NCBI GenBank assembly: GCA_037349315.1 | Contig: JBAIAC010000008.1 | Location: 120,278,001 to 120,342,000 of the forward strand | Reading direction: 5' to 3' | Length of the DNA stretch: 64,000 nt | From: Chelydra serpentina | Lineage: Eukaryota; Chordata; Testudines; Chelydridae | Shown: positions 44,481-56,245 of the stretch, in pieces | Numbering within the stretch: the first letter of the stretch is position 1 | Layout of the letters: each line of letters opens with the position of its first letter | The notes under the pieces: generated by a model | Told to the model about the DNA's origin: nothing | What the model saw: only the letters and a program-made list of their open reading frames with translations | The model's database searches: none | Program-made: the position numbers and the translations under genes

Positions 44481-44608
44481 GTATAAATTGCAAATTTAAA
44501 ACGATTCAGGGAGACCAGATTTTTAAAGCATAAACACAGTAAACATGAAGGGTTCAACCTTAACTCCCTGTTTCCCGACTCCTGAAATCTTACTTTCTCA
44601 ATGGCATT

Positions 44609-44748
44609 GCTGACTTAGGCCCAGATCCTGCAAACTCTTATGTACATGCTCAGCTTGATTGCCTTCCTACTCTGACTGATGTTAATGAGACTACTCAATG
44701 TAGCATATTAAGCAAGCGCATCAGCGTTTGCAGGATCAGGACCTTAGC
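44609..44748. repeat. Small palindromic MITE-like repeat, 140 bp
   Basis: 'aggcccagatcctgcaaact' and 'gtttgcaggatcaggacct' are inverted ends. It is non-coding. Confidence 0.6.
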
Positions 44749-44785
44749 ATTAATTTTTTCCCCTCACAGAGAATGAATTTTTATA

Positions 44786-44788
44786 AAT

Positions 44789-44815
<27 letters not shown>
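44786..44815. repeat. (CA)n microsatellite
   Basis: About 14-15 uninterrupted AC units. It creates a cysteine/valine-rich minus-strand frame that is not a gene. Confidence 0.95.
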
Positions 44816-44820
<5 letters not shown>

Positions 44821-45567
44821 TTGCAGCAAACCAAAAATTACTCACTATATAAGTATATGCGCACACCCTCAAATAGCCATTCGACAGAGATATTACTGTG
44901 AATTTGTATTGATTGAGAGCAGACAAGCATACACTGTAATACCAGAACTTCATCCCCAGAAGTCCATCCTAAATCTTCTTATAGTGTTTTTCTGGTGAGG
45001 TAAGAGCCTCCCCTGGGATAGTGCTTGGGGTGTGCTATAGATCACCGGGGTCTGATTTGGATATGGACAGAGACCTCTTTAATGTTTTTAATGAAGTAAA
45101 TACTCATGGAAATTGTGTGATCATGGGAGACTTTAACTTCCCAGATATAGACTGGAGGACAAGTGCTAGTAATAGGGCTTAGATTTTCCTGGATGCGATA
45201 GCTGATGGATTCCTTTACCAAGTAGTTGCTGAACCAACAAGAGGGGATGCCATTTTAGATTTGGTTTTGGTGAGTAGTGAGGACCTCATAGAAGAAATGG
45301 TTGTAGGGGACAACCTTGGTTTGAGCGATCATGAGCTAATTCAGTTCAAACTAAATGGAAGGATAAACAAAAATAGATCTGTTACTAGGGTTTTTGATTT
45401 CAAAAGGGCTAAATTTTAAAAAAGAAGGAAATTAGTTAGGGAAGTGGATTGGTCTGAAGAACTTGTGGATCTAAAGGTGGAGGAGGCCTGGAATTATTTC
45501 AAGTCAAAGCTGCAGAAACTATTAGAAGCCTGCATCCCAAGAAAGGGGAAAAATTCATAGGCAGGAG

Positions 45568-46354
45568 TTGTGGACCAAGCTGGATGAGCAAGCAACTCAG
45601 AGAGGTGATTAAGAAAAAGCAGAAAGCCTATAAGGAGTGGAAGATGGGAGGGATCAGCAAGGAAGGTTACCTTATTGAGGTCAGAACATGTAGGGATAAA
45701 GTGAGAAAGGCCAAAAGCCATGTAGAGTTGGACCTTGCAAGGGGAATTAAAAACAATAGTAAAAGGTTCTATAGCCACATAAATAAGAAGAAAACAAAGA
45801 AAGAAAAAGTGGGACTGCTAAACACTGAGGATGGAGTGGAGGTTAAGGATAATCTAGGCATGGCCCAATAGCTAAACAAATACTTTGCCTCAGTCTTTAA
45901 TGAGACTAATGAGGAGCTTAGGGATAATGGTAGGATGACAAATGGGAATGAGAATATGGAGCTAGATATTACCACATCCGAGGTAGAAGCCAAACTAGAA
46001 CAGTTTAATGGGACTAAATCGGGTGGCCCAGATAATCTTCATCCAAGAATATTAAAGGAACTAGCACATGAAATTGCAAGCCCATTAGCAAGAATTTTTA
46101 ATGAATCTGCAAACTCAGGGGTTGTACCGCATGACTGGAGAACTACTAACATAGTTCCTATTCTTAAGAAAGGGAAAAAAAGTGATCCGGATAACTACAG
46201 GCCTGTTAGTTTGACATCTGTAGTATGCAAGGTCTTGGAAAAATGTTTGAAGGAGAAAGTCGTTAGGAACATTGAGGTGAATGGTAATTGGGACAAAATA
46301 CAACACGGTAATTGGGACAAAATACAAAAGGTAGATCGTGCCAAACCAACCTGA
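45568..46354 (+). pseudogene. CR1 ORF2 remnant, linker to reverse-transcriptase fingers
   Basis: Two frames, 45584-45871 and 45935-46354, are consecutive pieces of one CR1 ORF2 separated by a TAG at 45869. The second holds the LHPRILKELAHEIASPLARIFNESA and YRPVSLTS segments of the reverse transcriptase and breaks at the local tandem duplication near 46300. Confidence 0.8.
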
Positions 46355-46439
46355 TCTCCTTCTTTGAGAAAGTAACAGATTTTTTAGACAAAGGAAATGC
46401 AGTGGATCTAATTTACCTCGATTTCAGCAAGGCATTTGA

Positions 46440-47350
46440 TTGGTTCCACATGGGGAATTATTAGTTAAATTGGAAAAGATGGAGAACAATATGAAAATCG
46501 AAAGGCGGATAAGGAACTCGTTAAAAGGGAGACTACAACGGGTCATACTGAAAGGTGAACTGTCAGGCTGGAGGAAGGTTACTAGTGGAGTTCATCAGGG
46601 ATCTGTTTTGGGACCAATCTTATTTAATCTTTTTATTACTGACCTTGGCACAAAAAGTGGGAGTGTGCTAATAAAGTTTGTGGATGACACAAAGCTAGGA
46701 GGTATTGCCAATACAGAGAAGGATCGGGATATCATACAGGAAGATCTGGATGACCTTGTAAGCTGGAGTAATAGTAATAGGATGAAATTTAATAGCGAAA
46801 AGTGTAAGGTCATGCATTTAGGGATTAATAACAAGAATTTTAGTTATAAGCTGGGGACACATCAGTTGGAAGCAACAAAGGAGGAGAAGGACCTCTGAGT
46901 ATTGGTTGATCACAAGATGACTATGAACCGTCAATGTGATATGGTCGTGAAAAAAGCTAATGCCGTCTTGGGATGCTGGGTAAGGTAGAGATAAGGATGT
47001 GTTAGTACCGTTATACAAGGCACTGGTGAGACCTCATCTGGAATACTGTGTGCAGTTCCGGTCTCCCATGTTTAAGAAGGATGAATTCAAACTGGAACAG
47101 GTACAGAGAAGGGCTACTAGGATGATCTGAGGAATGGAAAACCTGTCTTATGAAAGGAGACTCAAAGAGCTTGGCTTGTTTAGCCTAACCAAAAGAAGGC
47201 TATGGGGAGATATGATTGTTCTCTATAAATATATCAGAGGGATAAATACCAGGGAGGTAGAGGAATTATTTAAGATCAGTACCAATGTGGACACAAGAAC
47301 AAATGGATATACACTGGCCATCAGGAAGTTTAGACTTGAAATTAGATGAA
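46440..47350 (+). pseudogene. CR1 ORF2 remnant, palm to C-terminus
   Basis: The frame 46440-46898 carries GVHQGSVLGPILFNLF and FVDDTKLGG and stops at TGA in 'gacctctgagta'. After a deletion near 46980 the remaining part resumes, with 47134-47349 encoding LSYERRLKELGLFSLTKRR. It is non-functional. Confidence 0.8.
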
Positions 47351-50300
47351 GGTTTCTAACCATCAGAGGAGTGAAGTTCTGGAACAGCCTTCCAAGGAGA
47401 GCAGTAGGGGCAAAAGACATATCTGGCTTCAAGACTAAGCTTGATAAGTTTATGGAGGGGATGGGATGATGGGATAGCCTAATTTTGGCAATTAATTGAT
47501 CTTTGACTATTAGCGGTAAATATGCCCAATGGCTGGTGATGGGATGTAAGATGGGGTGGGATCTGAGTCACTACAGAGAATTCTTTCTTGGGTGTCTGGC
47601 TGGGGAGTCTTGCCCACATGCGCAGGGTTCAGCTGATCGCCATATTTGGGCTCGGGAAGGAATTTTCCTCCAGGGCATGTTGGCAGAGGCCCTGGGGGTT
47701 TTTCGCCTTCCTCTGCATTGTGGGACACGGGTCACATGCTGGAGGATTCTCTGCACCTTGAAGTCTTTAAACCATGATTTGAGGACTTCAATAGCTCAGA
47801 CATAGGTTAGGGGTTTATTCCAGGAGTGGGTGGGTGAGATTCTGTGGCCTGCATTGTGCAGGAGGTCAGACTAGATGATCATAATGGTCCCTTCCGACGT
47901 TAAAGTCTATGACTTTACGTCTCAGCTACAAACAAAGCACTTTCCTTCACTCCCTTCATTCTGGCTGTCCATGGTTCACCACACCAGTTGCTGTGGAATT
48001 TATTGCATGCTGACTTGCTCCTTGTTGGGGGAGGGAAAAGCCCTCACAAAATATTTATATCTATAAACAACACTGCTTCCAGTTCATAGGTTCCTAATGA
48101 AATGCCTTTGCAGGCAGACAATTCAACATTGAAACATTTGCTGTTTACAGCAGCAAGGTACAAGACAGTGTCACAGCAGAATTGTAATACGATGTAATGC
48201 CTGATTATATGCTCTTGAGTAAAAACTCCACACTGCAACCTGGCATTGGGCTATAGTGAAATAAAGGATCGCACTGGAATGGTTACACCATCATTTAGAG
48301 ATGTTCTTTTGATCCCAGTTACTGACCTACACTTAACTTTGAATCTATTCTGGATGAAACAAATATCCAAAGACAGTGACAGTAAACAATCAAATTAAGA
48401 GAAAAATTACCCAGAATGGTTTGACTTTTAAAGGGATATCATCTATATGAAATTCACATTTCTGTCTGAAAAGTTCCTCTTCAGCACTTAAGAGGAACAA
48501 CTATAAATGATTATAACAGAGAAGTCAGCCAAAAAAAAATCTTTTTTTTTTCATTTTGTTTATTGTGTGCATGTGACAGCACTCTGTGTATAGTCAGACT
48601 TAGGGCTTCCCCTGTACAGTAACCAGTTTCTCTCTTGCTAATAAGATCCTTGTCAGTGTCAATGTGAGAGCAGAAAAACACTCATAAAAATGTTAAGGGT
48701 CTTTTTAAAAATTCAGGCCACTGTATTTAAAGAGGGCTTTTAAAAATGAGTCAGCTTTTAAAAAAAATCAATTTGATGACATCCCTTTAAGCATAACAAA
48801 ACACTTCCATATTTTCACTATTATGGAGTAGGAAATACACAAGTAATATGTGGGGGTCTCCTTATAATATGGCTCCATAATGTTTTGTGTTAAATAATGT
48901 GGGGGACCAATTGTCTCGTAATCAATGAGACTCCTAAGACTTACATTTGTCTCGTAAATCAATGAGACTTTTGTCACTGACTTATGTGGGAGCATAAGCA
49001 AGACTCATTTATTTGGAAGATGCCCCATTTCTAACACAAAGTAAATGAGCTACTTAGCAGCACTATTATTTTTGATATAGTAGTTTGTGATCTCATCTCC
49101 AGTAAGCATATATAATGTTTTTATGGGATTTGTTAGAAAAATCAATGGCTTAGTTAGTAGTACAGATTTTCCCTGTATCAAAATGTTTTGCCATACTATT
49201 AAAACACACAATACCCTATTATCTAGTTTGCCTAACATATCCACGTTATGAAAAGTCAAATAAACTACATTCTTTATGCCACAGGACTTCACAGGACACC
49301 GCGATGAAATGAGTTTACCCAGAAAGAGAAATTATCCCAGGAGTTTTCAAATTCTAGTTATATTGCACAGAATCCAAGACTATCATCATAAATGTACAAA
49401 CATACAGGACAAAAAGGGTTCCATTGTTTTCAGTAGGATAAATAACTTTTTATTGCTGGCTGTTCCACCTTTAAAATGCTATGGCAATCGCCGTTTCTTT
49501 CTACCCATAGACTATCATCAAATGTTTCTGAACAGTAACAGTTATGAATACATTCCTATCCAGCTTGTGAGTGAAACAAAATGACTCCTTAAGAAAAAAG
49601 TTATTAAAACATAAATAGGGGGAGAGGTAATTAAACAGAAATCATTATCTATATGGATCTGCTGGATAGGAAAGTTCTGGACAAGAGAGGAAACTTTATT
49701 TTTTCCACTCTCAGCTTTATATTGCCTCCACTTAAAATGGGAAACTTCACCATGTAGCATGTTCAATAGGCCAAGTCACAAAGAAACACACACATGTTCA
49801 TAGATGAGAGCCACAAATACATTGATTAAAAAACAGCACCAACCCACTGCTTGTGGAAATACAAATACTGCATCCCTTCCGCCACAGCAAACTTCCTACA
49901 AACTTTAGAGCAGCAGCAACGACAACAAAACCCAGGATCTCCAAACGGTAAGAGGCCAGGTACCAGGTATTAATTTAAACCATCCACCAGCAACGAAAAT
50001 CACGCCTCCAACTCTGAACTACTTCTACGCTGGGTTTTCTTTTCCCCTAGCGTATTCACAAATAGAGAGAGGCATTCCTGAGTGCCAAACTGCCGTGCTA
50101 GTTCTCCCCTTTGTGCAGTGGAAATCAAGATAGTTTGAGATTTGTTTACAGTTGTCAAGATGCCGCGCACGCCTGGCGAAATAAATAAATAAACAAACCC
50201 TCACCGATCATCTTTGAAAATTAAAAAAAAAACAACCACCAGATACATTTTGCACACTGTGAAGATGCCATATGTAGGGCGTTTGCATATCAAACACTAA

Positions 50301-50819
50301 TGCAAGCGCAACGTGTTCAAATTTGCGGTAAGTTATTATAGTCTAAGAAAACAGGTCTTTCCTGATCATGGTAAACTATCATTTTCATAAAGCAAATGTT
50401 TCTATTTACATTTCTGCAGGAGACCTTTCTTTCCCCCCCCCCCTTCCCAAAAAAGCACAAAAAGTTCACATTCACTCTTCGTGTTCATGGACAAATAGAC
50501 ATCAGGTTTAACCAGTAATCACTGAGTATTTACTGCCAAAACTCAGGCAGCAAACAAACAAAACAAGCTTGACTTCCCGGCTCGCTTATGACAAGGATTT
50601 TCATTATATTTAAAGAAGAAGAAAAGGAAATAGACAGCAAGGTTAAACTAAAAGGTAACGCACAACAGCAAAGACAAGCTGCATCTTTCCCCCCCAAACC
50701 CCGTTCACACTCCCCTCCCAAAAGAGAGATCAGTTACAAATATAATCACTGCAATCTTTCACGCTGCAAACATTGTCTGGATCTAGCCAGGTTTCAAAAT
50801 GGGAAAATGGGTTTTTTAC

Positions 50820-50852
50820 CTTGATGCAACACTGAGCAGGAGCCTCAGACAT
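50820..50852 (-). CDS. Possible first coding exon (11 codons), gene unknown
   Basis: On the minus strand an ATG at 50852-50850 opens the 11-codon frame MSEAPAQCCIK. It ends exactly at AAG|GTAAAA, a reasonable splice donor (GT at 50819-50818). An in-frame TGA lies two codons before the ATG, so this would be the true start. No downstream exon is recognised at lower coordinates, so an intron of many kilobases would be needed. Upstream there is about 450 bases of leader-like sequence ending near a CRE-like TGACGTGA at 51281-51288. I do not recognise the protein. A chance ATG-donor pair is a real alternative, since such combinations are common. Confidence 0.25.
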
Positions 50853-51280
50853 GTCTCACAGAAAGGGGGTGGGGGGGGGGGAAGGAGAGAGAGATCAGGA
50901 AGTTCTCAGTTTTTTTCCACTTTCCTTTCCTCTCCCCAACCCAGAAATCCTTCACAGACAGACGTAATCATTTAAGGAGAAGTTACTCCAACCATCTTTC
51001 CAAATAACCCCAAAGATCCTGCAGATCTGCCCCTAGGAGAGGCAGCCTGCATAGTTTTGTTGTGATGTTTGGTTGCTGGATTTCTTTTCCTTTGCAGGAA
51101 GGGGTGAATATGTTTGATTTAATCTGCCGGTGTTATGTTTTGAGATCTGAAGGGTGAGGCTGGTTTTCTCGCTCTCTCCCCCTCTCCGTGAATGTTTTCC
51201 TTCCTGGAAGAGAGAAACTGAAAGACAGAACTGAGAGAAAGCTCTTTGCTCATTGATCTTGAGAGTTTCAGGGCTGAAAC

Positions 51281-51288
51281 TGACGTGA
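51281..51288. promoter_or_regulatory. CRE-like TGACGTGA
   Basis: One mismatch from the palindromic CRE TGACGTCA, about 430 bases upstream of the candidate minus-strand ATG at 50852. Single-site evidence only. Confidence 0.2.
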
Positions 51289-52494
51289 ATTCCCAGCACC
51301 GAGCTCTGCCTCTTAAAGGAGCCCTGCCACCAGGAAATAAAAGCTCATGTTACCGTCAGGCAACAGGGAAATAAATGCAGGGCATGGTAGGGGGAGAAAG
51401 CGAGGGGGGATCTGCTGACACAAAAGGGTGTCCAAATTGATGGTGAAACTAGAGAAGGGAGGGGGAGTTAAATAGTTATGTTCTCAAACCTGGTGCAGAC
51501 AAAACAAACAAACCAGGAAGCAAGAAAATGGGATAATAGAAGAAGGAAACAAACAGATTGTTTTTATTGACAGCTCATTGCCCGAAGATCTGTTAAAATT
51601 TAAACGCAGAAACAGGCTTGGAAATGTTACCTCGATCATTGCTCCAATAACTGCAGAATTGTGACTAGCCCTCCCCAACCCCCTCAAAAATTACACACCA
51701 TTAACAACGGTAAAGTGTGTGTAGGAGGGCGGGGGGGGGGAGGGCTAAAGAAGAAAATGGATCACAGCGTGAGGATCAAAATGATTTGAGGAAATAAAAC
51801 AATAGGCTTTGTTCTGCTTGCCGAACGTTGCCTCTTTAAGAAAATCTACCAGGAAATGGGAGCTCGGGTTACAAACTGCACACAGGGAAATCTGGGCAGA
51901 GAGGTACACACAAGAGACAAAAGCATGAAGGGGCAGTGAAGAGACAGAGAGGATAAGAGAAGAAAAGAATCCTTTAGCCAAAGAGACAGAGGGGGAAAGA
52001 AGAGGGGAAACTATGCAGTAAATCAGAGGTGGAAAAGTTCCTTACCAGAGAATATGTATTTAGCATAAAAAAAGAATGGATAGTAACACTTCCCCTTCCC
52101 AAAGGAGAGAACTAAACTGCCTTTAGCATGGGTTAGGTTTCAGGGCTGTTCATTTTAAAGAATCGGCTGCTGGCTTGCAAGTGAGTCTAAATGAAGCGTA
52201 ATGGCAATACAAGATGTTAAAATAAATGTTTTTCACTTGACTGCAAAATCAAAGATTAAGAGAAGAGAGAAGAGGGAAAGAGTTTAGTTATGTCCTCAAC
52301 TCACCAGGGCTAGTCTGATATTCAAAGTCCTATTCCCAGCCCATTGAAAAATGGGGTCTGGTATCTCAGGCAGATTTTTTTCCCCTCTAGAAGGGAGAGG
52401 GAAGTTGTCGTTTACTTTTTATTGTTTTTTTAATCTGCATTGGCAGAGAAATGGATTAGATTAGTGACTGGGTCTCTTCCATTCTATGTTACCA

Positions 52495-52625
52495 CTGCTT
52501 GCATCCGAAGAAGTGGGTATTCACCCATGAAAGCTTATTCTCCAATACCTCTGTTAGTCTATAAGGTGTCACAGGACCCTTTGTCGCTTCTGCAAATCCA
52601 GACTAACACGGCTACCCCTCTGATA
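52495..52625 (+). repeat. Interspersed repeat with 'CATGAAAGCTTATTC' core
   Basis: It is nearly identical to 4205-4310 ('gaagaagtgggtattcaccc', 'tctgttagtctataaggtg', 'tcacaggaccctttgtcgct') and adds the terminal 'cagactaacacggctacccc'. The two share diagnostic bases not found in the other copies. Confidence 0.7.
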
Positions 52626-52769
52626 TTTGGTTCCATTCTATGTTACTAGCTGTTCATACATCTATAAAAGTAGGTTATATTGTATTGTATCTGACTTATT
52701 GAGCTATAACTCTGTCTATATAAGTTGTATGTACATACTGTCTGTCTGTCTAGCTATTTAACTAGTGCA

Positions 52770-53025
52770 GTATTGCCAACTCCTGATATTGCGGTAGTTT
52801 TCTTAAAGCCCCCAGGTCCTGGAGTCTTGTAATTGCATAATAATCTCCGCTTTCAATTTTAGGTTTCTAACCCTCATGCTTTTCAAGAAAAGACTGACCC
52901 TAAAGGCTCACAAAACATATAAGGGAAGTAAAGAGAACCCAACATTTTTTAATTGCATGCTTTTTAAGCGAATGCCAAAATTGGGGGTCCTGATTCCTTA
53001 TTTTTGAATGTTTGGTGTTGGACGT
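52770..53025 (+). repeat. 'TTGCCAA...CCTGGAGTC' repeat family, copy 3
   Basis: 'attgccaactcctgatattg', 'agcccccaggtcctggagtc' and 'gcgaatgccaaaattggggg' match the copies at 38176 and 43447. Confidence 0.5.
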
Positions 53026-53029
53026 GGGG

Positions 53030-53236
53030 CTTCCACCATGTCCCTTTGGAGACTATTTCATGGTCTAACAGGTCGCATGGGGAGGAAGATATTTGGGCTA
53101 CGTTTTCATTTGTTCCGTTTCACCCAATTACTCCTAGTTCTATCGCTGTATTGTACTGATTCTATTAAACCATTTCTCTCCCTCCTGGATATTGACGCCT
53201 TTCAAGTACTTGTACCCAAATCTCGCATCCTTTCTT
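53030..53236 (-). repeat. CR1 LINE 3'-half fragment, minus strand
   Basis: 'tttcacccaattactcctag', 'ttctatcgctgtattgt' and 'acgcctttcaagtacttgta' match the reverse complement of CR1 ORF2 C-terminal coding sequence, decayed. Confidence 0.55.
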
Positions 53237-53520
53237 AGGGCTGGGTTACACTTAAAATGCTACAGTGGCACAGCTGCGCTGTTGGAGCGCTTCAGTGAAG
53301 ACACTACCAATGTTGGTTGCTGGGGTTCTCCCATCAGTGTAGGTAATCCACCACCCCGAGAGGCGGTAGCTATACACATGAGAGAATTCCCCCATTGACC
53401 TAGCACTGTCTCCACCGGAGGTTAGGTCGGTTTAACTGTGTCATTCAGAGGTGTGGATTTTTCACACCCCTGAGTGACGTAGTTATATGGACCTAATTTC
53501 CTAGTGTAGACCAGGCCATA
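53237..53520. mobile_element. MITE-like element of the 8351 family
   Basis: It runs from 'agggctgggttacactt' to 'ctagtgtagaccaggccat', with 'gacctagcactgtctccacc' and 'tcggtttaactgtgtcatt' inside. The right end equals that of 8351-8573. Confidence 0.55.
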
Positions 53521-53862
53521 GTCACTGGATTTAGTTCTTTTCCCCTTTCGTTCTTTCCCTCGGGCTAATAAACTGCTAGAAACTCAAACTTTAGGGAAAG
53601 TTAAAGTAAGTTGCCAGCTATCAAAAGTATTTGACTGAAGCAAAGGGGGTAATAGATGGGGTACCTTTGGAGATTTAAAAAAAAAAAAAAAAGCACAGGA
53701 AAAGAGTGGTAGTAAGCAAGCAGTTAATTAGTAAATAAGGAGGAGAAAATATGCCATCAACAGCAGTGCTGGTTACAATTAAGGGAAGGACTTGCCTGAG
53801 AAACTAATATTAAGGCATCATCAGATATTTAGAACCAAGCCATATATCCCCCTCCCCATAGA

Positions 53863-54060
53863 TGCTACAAGTGCCAATGATCTAGGTAAATGTTTGTAAA
53901 GGGAAAATGAGATGCAGTAAATGTGGGGGTGAGCATTCCTATGAAAACTGTGTAAAAAGGGTGGAGGTCAAGTGTAGTAAAGGTGGTGGGAATCAGTCTG
54001 GCAGACAGGCTGTATTGTGCCAAAAAAAGACAAGCTAAAGAGATACAAAAGACAAAAAAA
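53863..54060 (+). pseudogene. ORF1 remnant with CCHC zinc knuckles
   Basis: RCYKCQ at 53860-53877 begins one knuckle. After a frameshift, RCSKCGGEHSYENC (53910-53951) gives C-x2-C-x3-H-x4-C. A third, degenerate cysteine-rich segment follows. Adjacent knuckles just before an APE endonuclease are typical of ORF1 in the I group. Upstream, 53736-53800 reads PSTAVLVTIKGRT, plausible ORF1 sequence. Confidence 0.65.
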
Positions 54061-54379
54061 ATTATCAGCATCTTGTGAGGAAGCTGTAACTAGGAAAGAG
54101 AAGAGAAAATCAGCACAGGAAAAGGATGCAGATGCAGCCTCATTCTATAAAAAATATTATAAACCCTGCAGAAGGAACAGGTGATAAAATATTAATAGAG
54201 AAAAAAAAGGTTTATTGCATGTATGATAGAAGTGATAAATTGCACATCACATACAGGGGGAAAAATCAGAAAAAATGAAAATTATAGCAAGGGTCATGGA
54301 AAAATACTTGTGTATTAGTAATCTGTCAATGGATCATTTTCATGCAATCTTGAATGAAGCAATAGTGAAATATGACTAG

Positions 54380-55020
54380 TGTGGGAATCACAATCTTTTG
54401 CTGGAATGTGCACAGTTTGATAGCACATGGTCAAGAACAAAAAGAAAATATACTAAACCAGATCTCATATCTATCCAGAAAACGTGATTGGTTGAAAAGT
54501 TTGCTTTGAAAATTCCAGGCTTTTAGACAAGACCAAAAACTAGGTAGAGATGGAAGTGTTTGTACTTTCATAAGGGAAAATTAAATTACACAGAAGTAGA
54601 GAATGAAGAAATAAGTCTAGAATATAATGCTGTTGAGATCCCAGTGGAGAGGAGAACTATTTCTTTAAGGATGTATAATATCTATAACCCATGTGGTACA
54701 TTAGAAAGCTCAGAATTACAAGAAATAATGAAGAATGCTAAAAGTTCATATATATATATATGTGACCTAACCAGTCATAAATAAACGGTGGGGAAGTAGG
54801 ATGACTGATAGTATTGGGGCATGTCTAGAAAGACTCATTGACGAAAACAATCTAGTGATTTAAAATGATGGCACCCCCACTAGACTGAATGGAGCAGATG
54901 GAAGGTTTTCTTGCTTAGACCTGATATTGCAAGCAAATGCAACTGGGAAATATATAATGAAGAAGGAATGGGGAGTGATCATTTCCCTATACTTATTATT
55001 TTCAAGGACAAGGTAAGGTT
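54380..55020 (+). pseudogene. APE-type endonuclease remnant
   Basis: The frame begins ITIFCWNVHSLIAHGQ, matching the first conserved motif of retrotransposon AP endonucleases, then RDGSVCTFIRE near 54549, YNIYNPCGTLESSELQ near 54675, and a decayed nucleotide-binding and S-D-H segment near 54970 ('agtgatcatttcccta' = SDHFP). Several stops interrupt it. Confidence 0.65.
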
Positions 55021-55608
55021 GAAAGTAGTAGAAAATTACCCACCTTAAATCTTAAGAAAACTAACTGGGAGCTATTTACAAGTAAATGTACTGAATTTGT
55101 GAATGATCCGTGTCTGAGTAATGACAGAATTTCAACAACAATGTAATAAAGGGAATAATAGCAGCAATTACTGTAGCCACACCTAAGATATCAAAGAATC
55201 CCAAAACTAAAAACTCACTTCCATCATGGAATAAGGAGTACAAAATGGCAGTTAAAGAAAGGAACAATATGAAAAATACAATTAATAGTGAAGATCTAAT
55301 GAAATATAAAAGAACTAAGGCCATAGCACAAAGAATATAAACAAAACGAAAGAAAGAAAGAAAGAAAGTATTGTGGGAGGACAAATAAAGATGCTAAAAT
55401 ATACAGGCAAATTAGAAGAATGAGTAGAATTCAGAGTAATCACATCCTGGCTCCTATTGGAACTGACAAAAAAAAAAAGAAGTAGTTCTGATAATGAGAG
55501 AACAGATGTTTTAGCAGAAACTTTCTGAGGGATGAGTAATGATGAAAATCAAAGTGTAGTTTTGTGCCAGATTAAAAGACAATTCATTGAAGAGAGGTAT
55601 AAACTGCT

Positions 55609-56245
55609 ATGCAGTGGGGAAAGCATGAAGATACTATACTAAATGAAAAGTTTTATAAGCGGGAACTTGAGAACGCAATTGATATAAACAAAAATATGTC
55701 CCCAGGCAAAGATAATGTCTGCAATATAGTGTTCAGATATCTTCCTGAAAGCAGTTTGAGGATACTTTTGGAATTCTATAATATTATATGAGAACAATGA
55801 GTGATATTGGTAGGGTGGAAAGATGCAGTAATAATTCCAAGAAAACTAGGCAAAATATCCACAAAAGAGGATGCCTATAGACCAATTGCCTTTACGTTCT
55901 GTCTGGGTAAAATTCTAGAGAGAATGGTGAATGACAGATTGGTTGTCTATTTGGAAACCAATGGCATTATATTTAAGGTGCAGAGTGGTTTTAGGAGAGG
56001 AAGATGCACCATTGACCATATTGTTAAATTGAAAACTGAAAAACAAAAAAATATGAGAAAGACAGGTTTCATGATAGCTGTCTTTCTAGATATTGAAAAA
56101 GGATACAGCATACTATGGAGGGGAGGCTTATTGTACAAAATAGGCACAATAGGGATAAGGGAAAGAATGGATGGATGGATTAGAGAATTTTTGACTAAAA
56201 GGACCATGCAGGTCAGAGTTGGGAATTTTGTGTCGACTGTATATA
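55609..56245 (+). pseudogene. I/Nimb-type reverse transcriptase, first half
   Basis: The 55609-55791 frame (PGKDNVCNIVFRYLPE) and the 55801-56245 frame (YRPIAFTFCLGKILERMVNDRLVVYLE; QSGFRRGRCTIDHIVKL; AVFLDIEKGYSILWR; REFLTKRTMQVRVG) are consecutive parts of one reverse transcriptase. The second is cut at residue VYR by the CR1 insertion. Confidence 0.75.

Larger units (their letters stand above)
45005..47913 (+). mobile_element. CR1 LINE, 2.9 kb, 5'-truncated, degraded
   Basis: It reads through the end of the endonuclease (YRSPG at about 45037; MGDFNFPDIDW at 45124), the reverse transcriptase (YRPVSLTSVVCKVLEK near 46196; GSVLGPILFNLF near 46604; FVDDTKLGG near 46677) and the C-terminal region. 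It ends in the CR1 3' UTR with 'aggaggtcagactagatgat' and 'aaagtctatgac'. In-frame stops (for example TAG at about 45179) and frameshifts break it. A 22-23-bp tandem duplication ('aattgggacaaaatacaa' twice, 46286-46327) and deletions near 46440 and 46980 are specific to this copy. The catalytic FADD seen in the copy at 56246 is FVDD here. Confidence 0.9.
47920..52430. other. 4.5-kb block with no recognised transposon
   Basis: I found no CR1, SINE, hAT-like or MITE end here; only short homopolymer and purine tracts (for example G runs at 50867 and 51729) occur. It is the longest such block in the window and includes the candidate first exon at 50820-50852. Confidence 0.45.
53720..56245 (+). 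mobile_element. Non-LTR retrotransposon of I/Nimb type, 5' part, decayed
   Basis: Frames read, in order: an ORF1-like end with zinc knuckles (53863-53951); an APE-type endonuclease starting near 54392 (CWNVHSL) and continuing through the YNP and D-x-N/H region near 54685-54780 and the SDH-like region near 54975; then a reverse transcriptase (55801-56240) with YRPIAFTFCLGKILERMVNDRL, SGFRRGR and FLDIEKGY. These signatures differ clearly from CR1. The copy has many stops and frameshifts. It resumes at 58114 after a CR1 insertion. The left boundary is uncertain (somewhere from about 53550 to 53720). Confidence 0.75.

Noticed and set aside
44750..44953. Minus-strand frame with a CVCVCV run
   Set aside because: It is a translation of a (CA)n microsatellite.
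45584..46898. Separate host genes from the CR1 frames
   Set aside because: All are consecutive broken parts of one CR1 ORF2.
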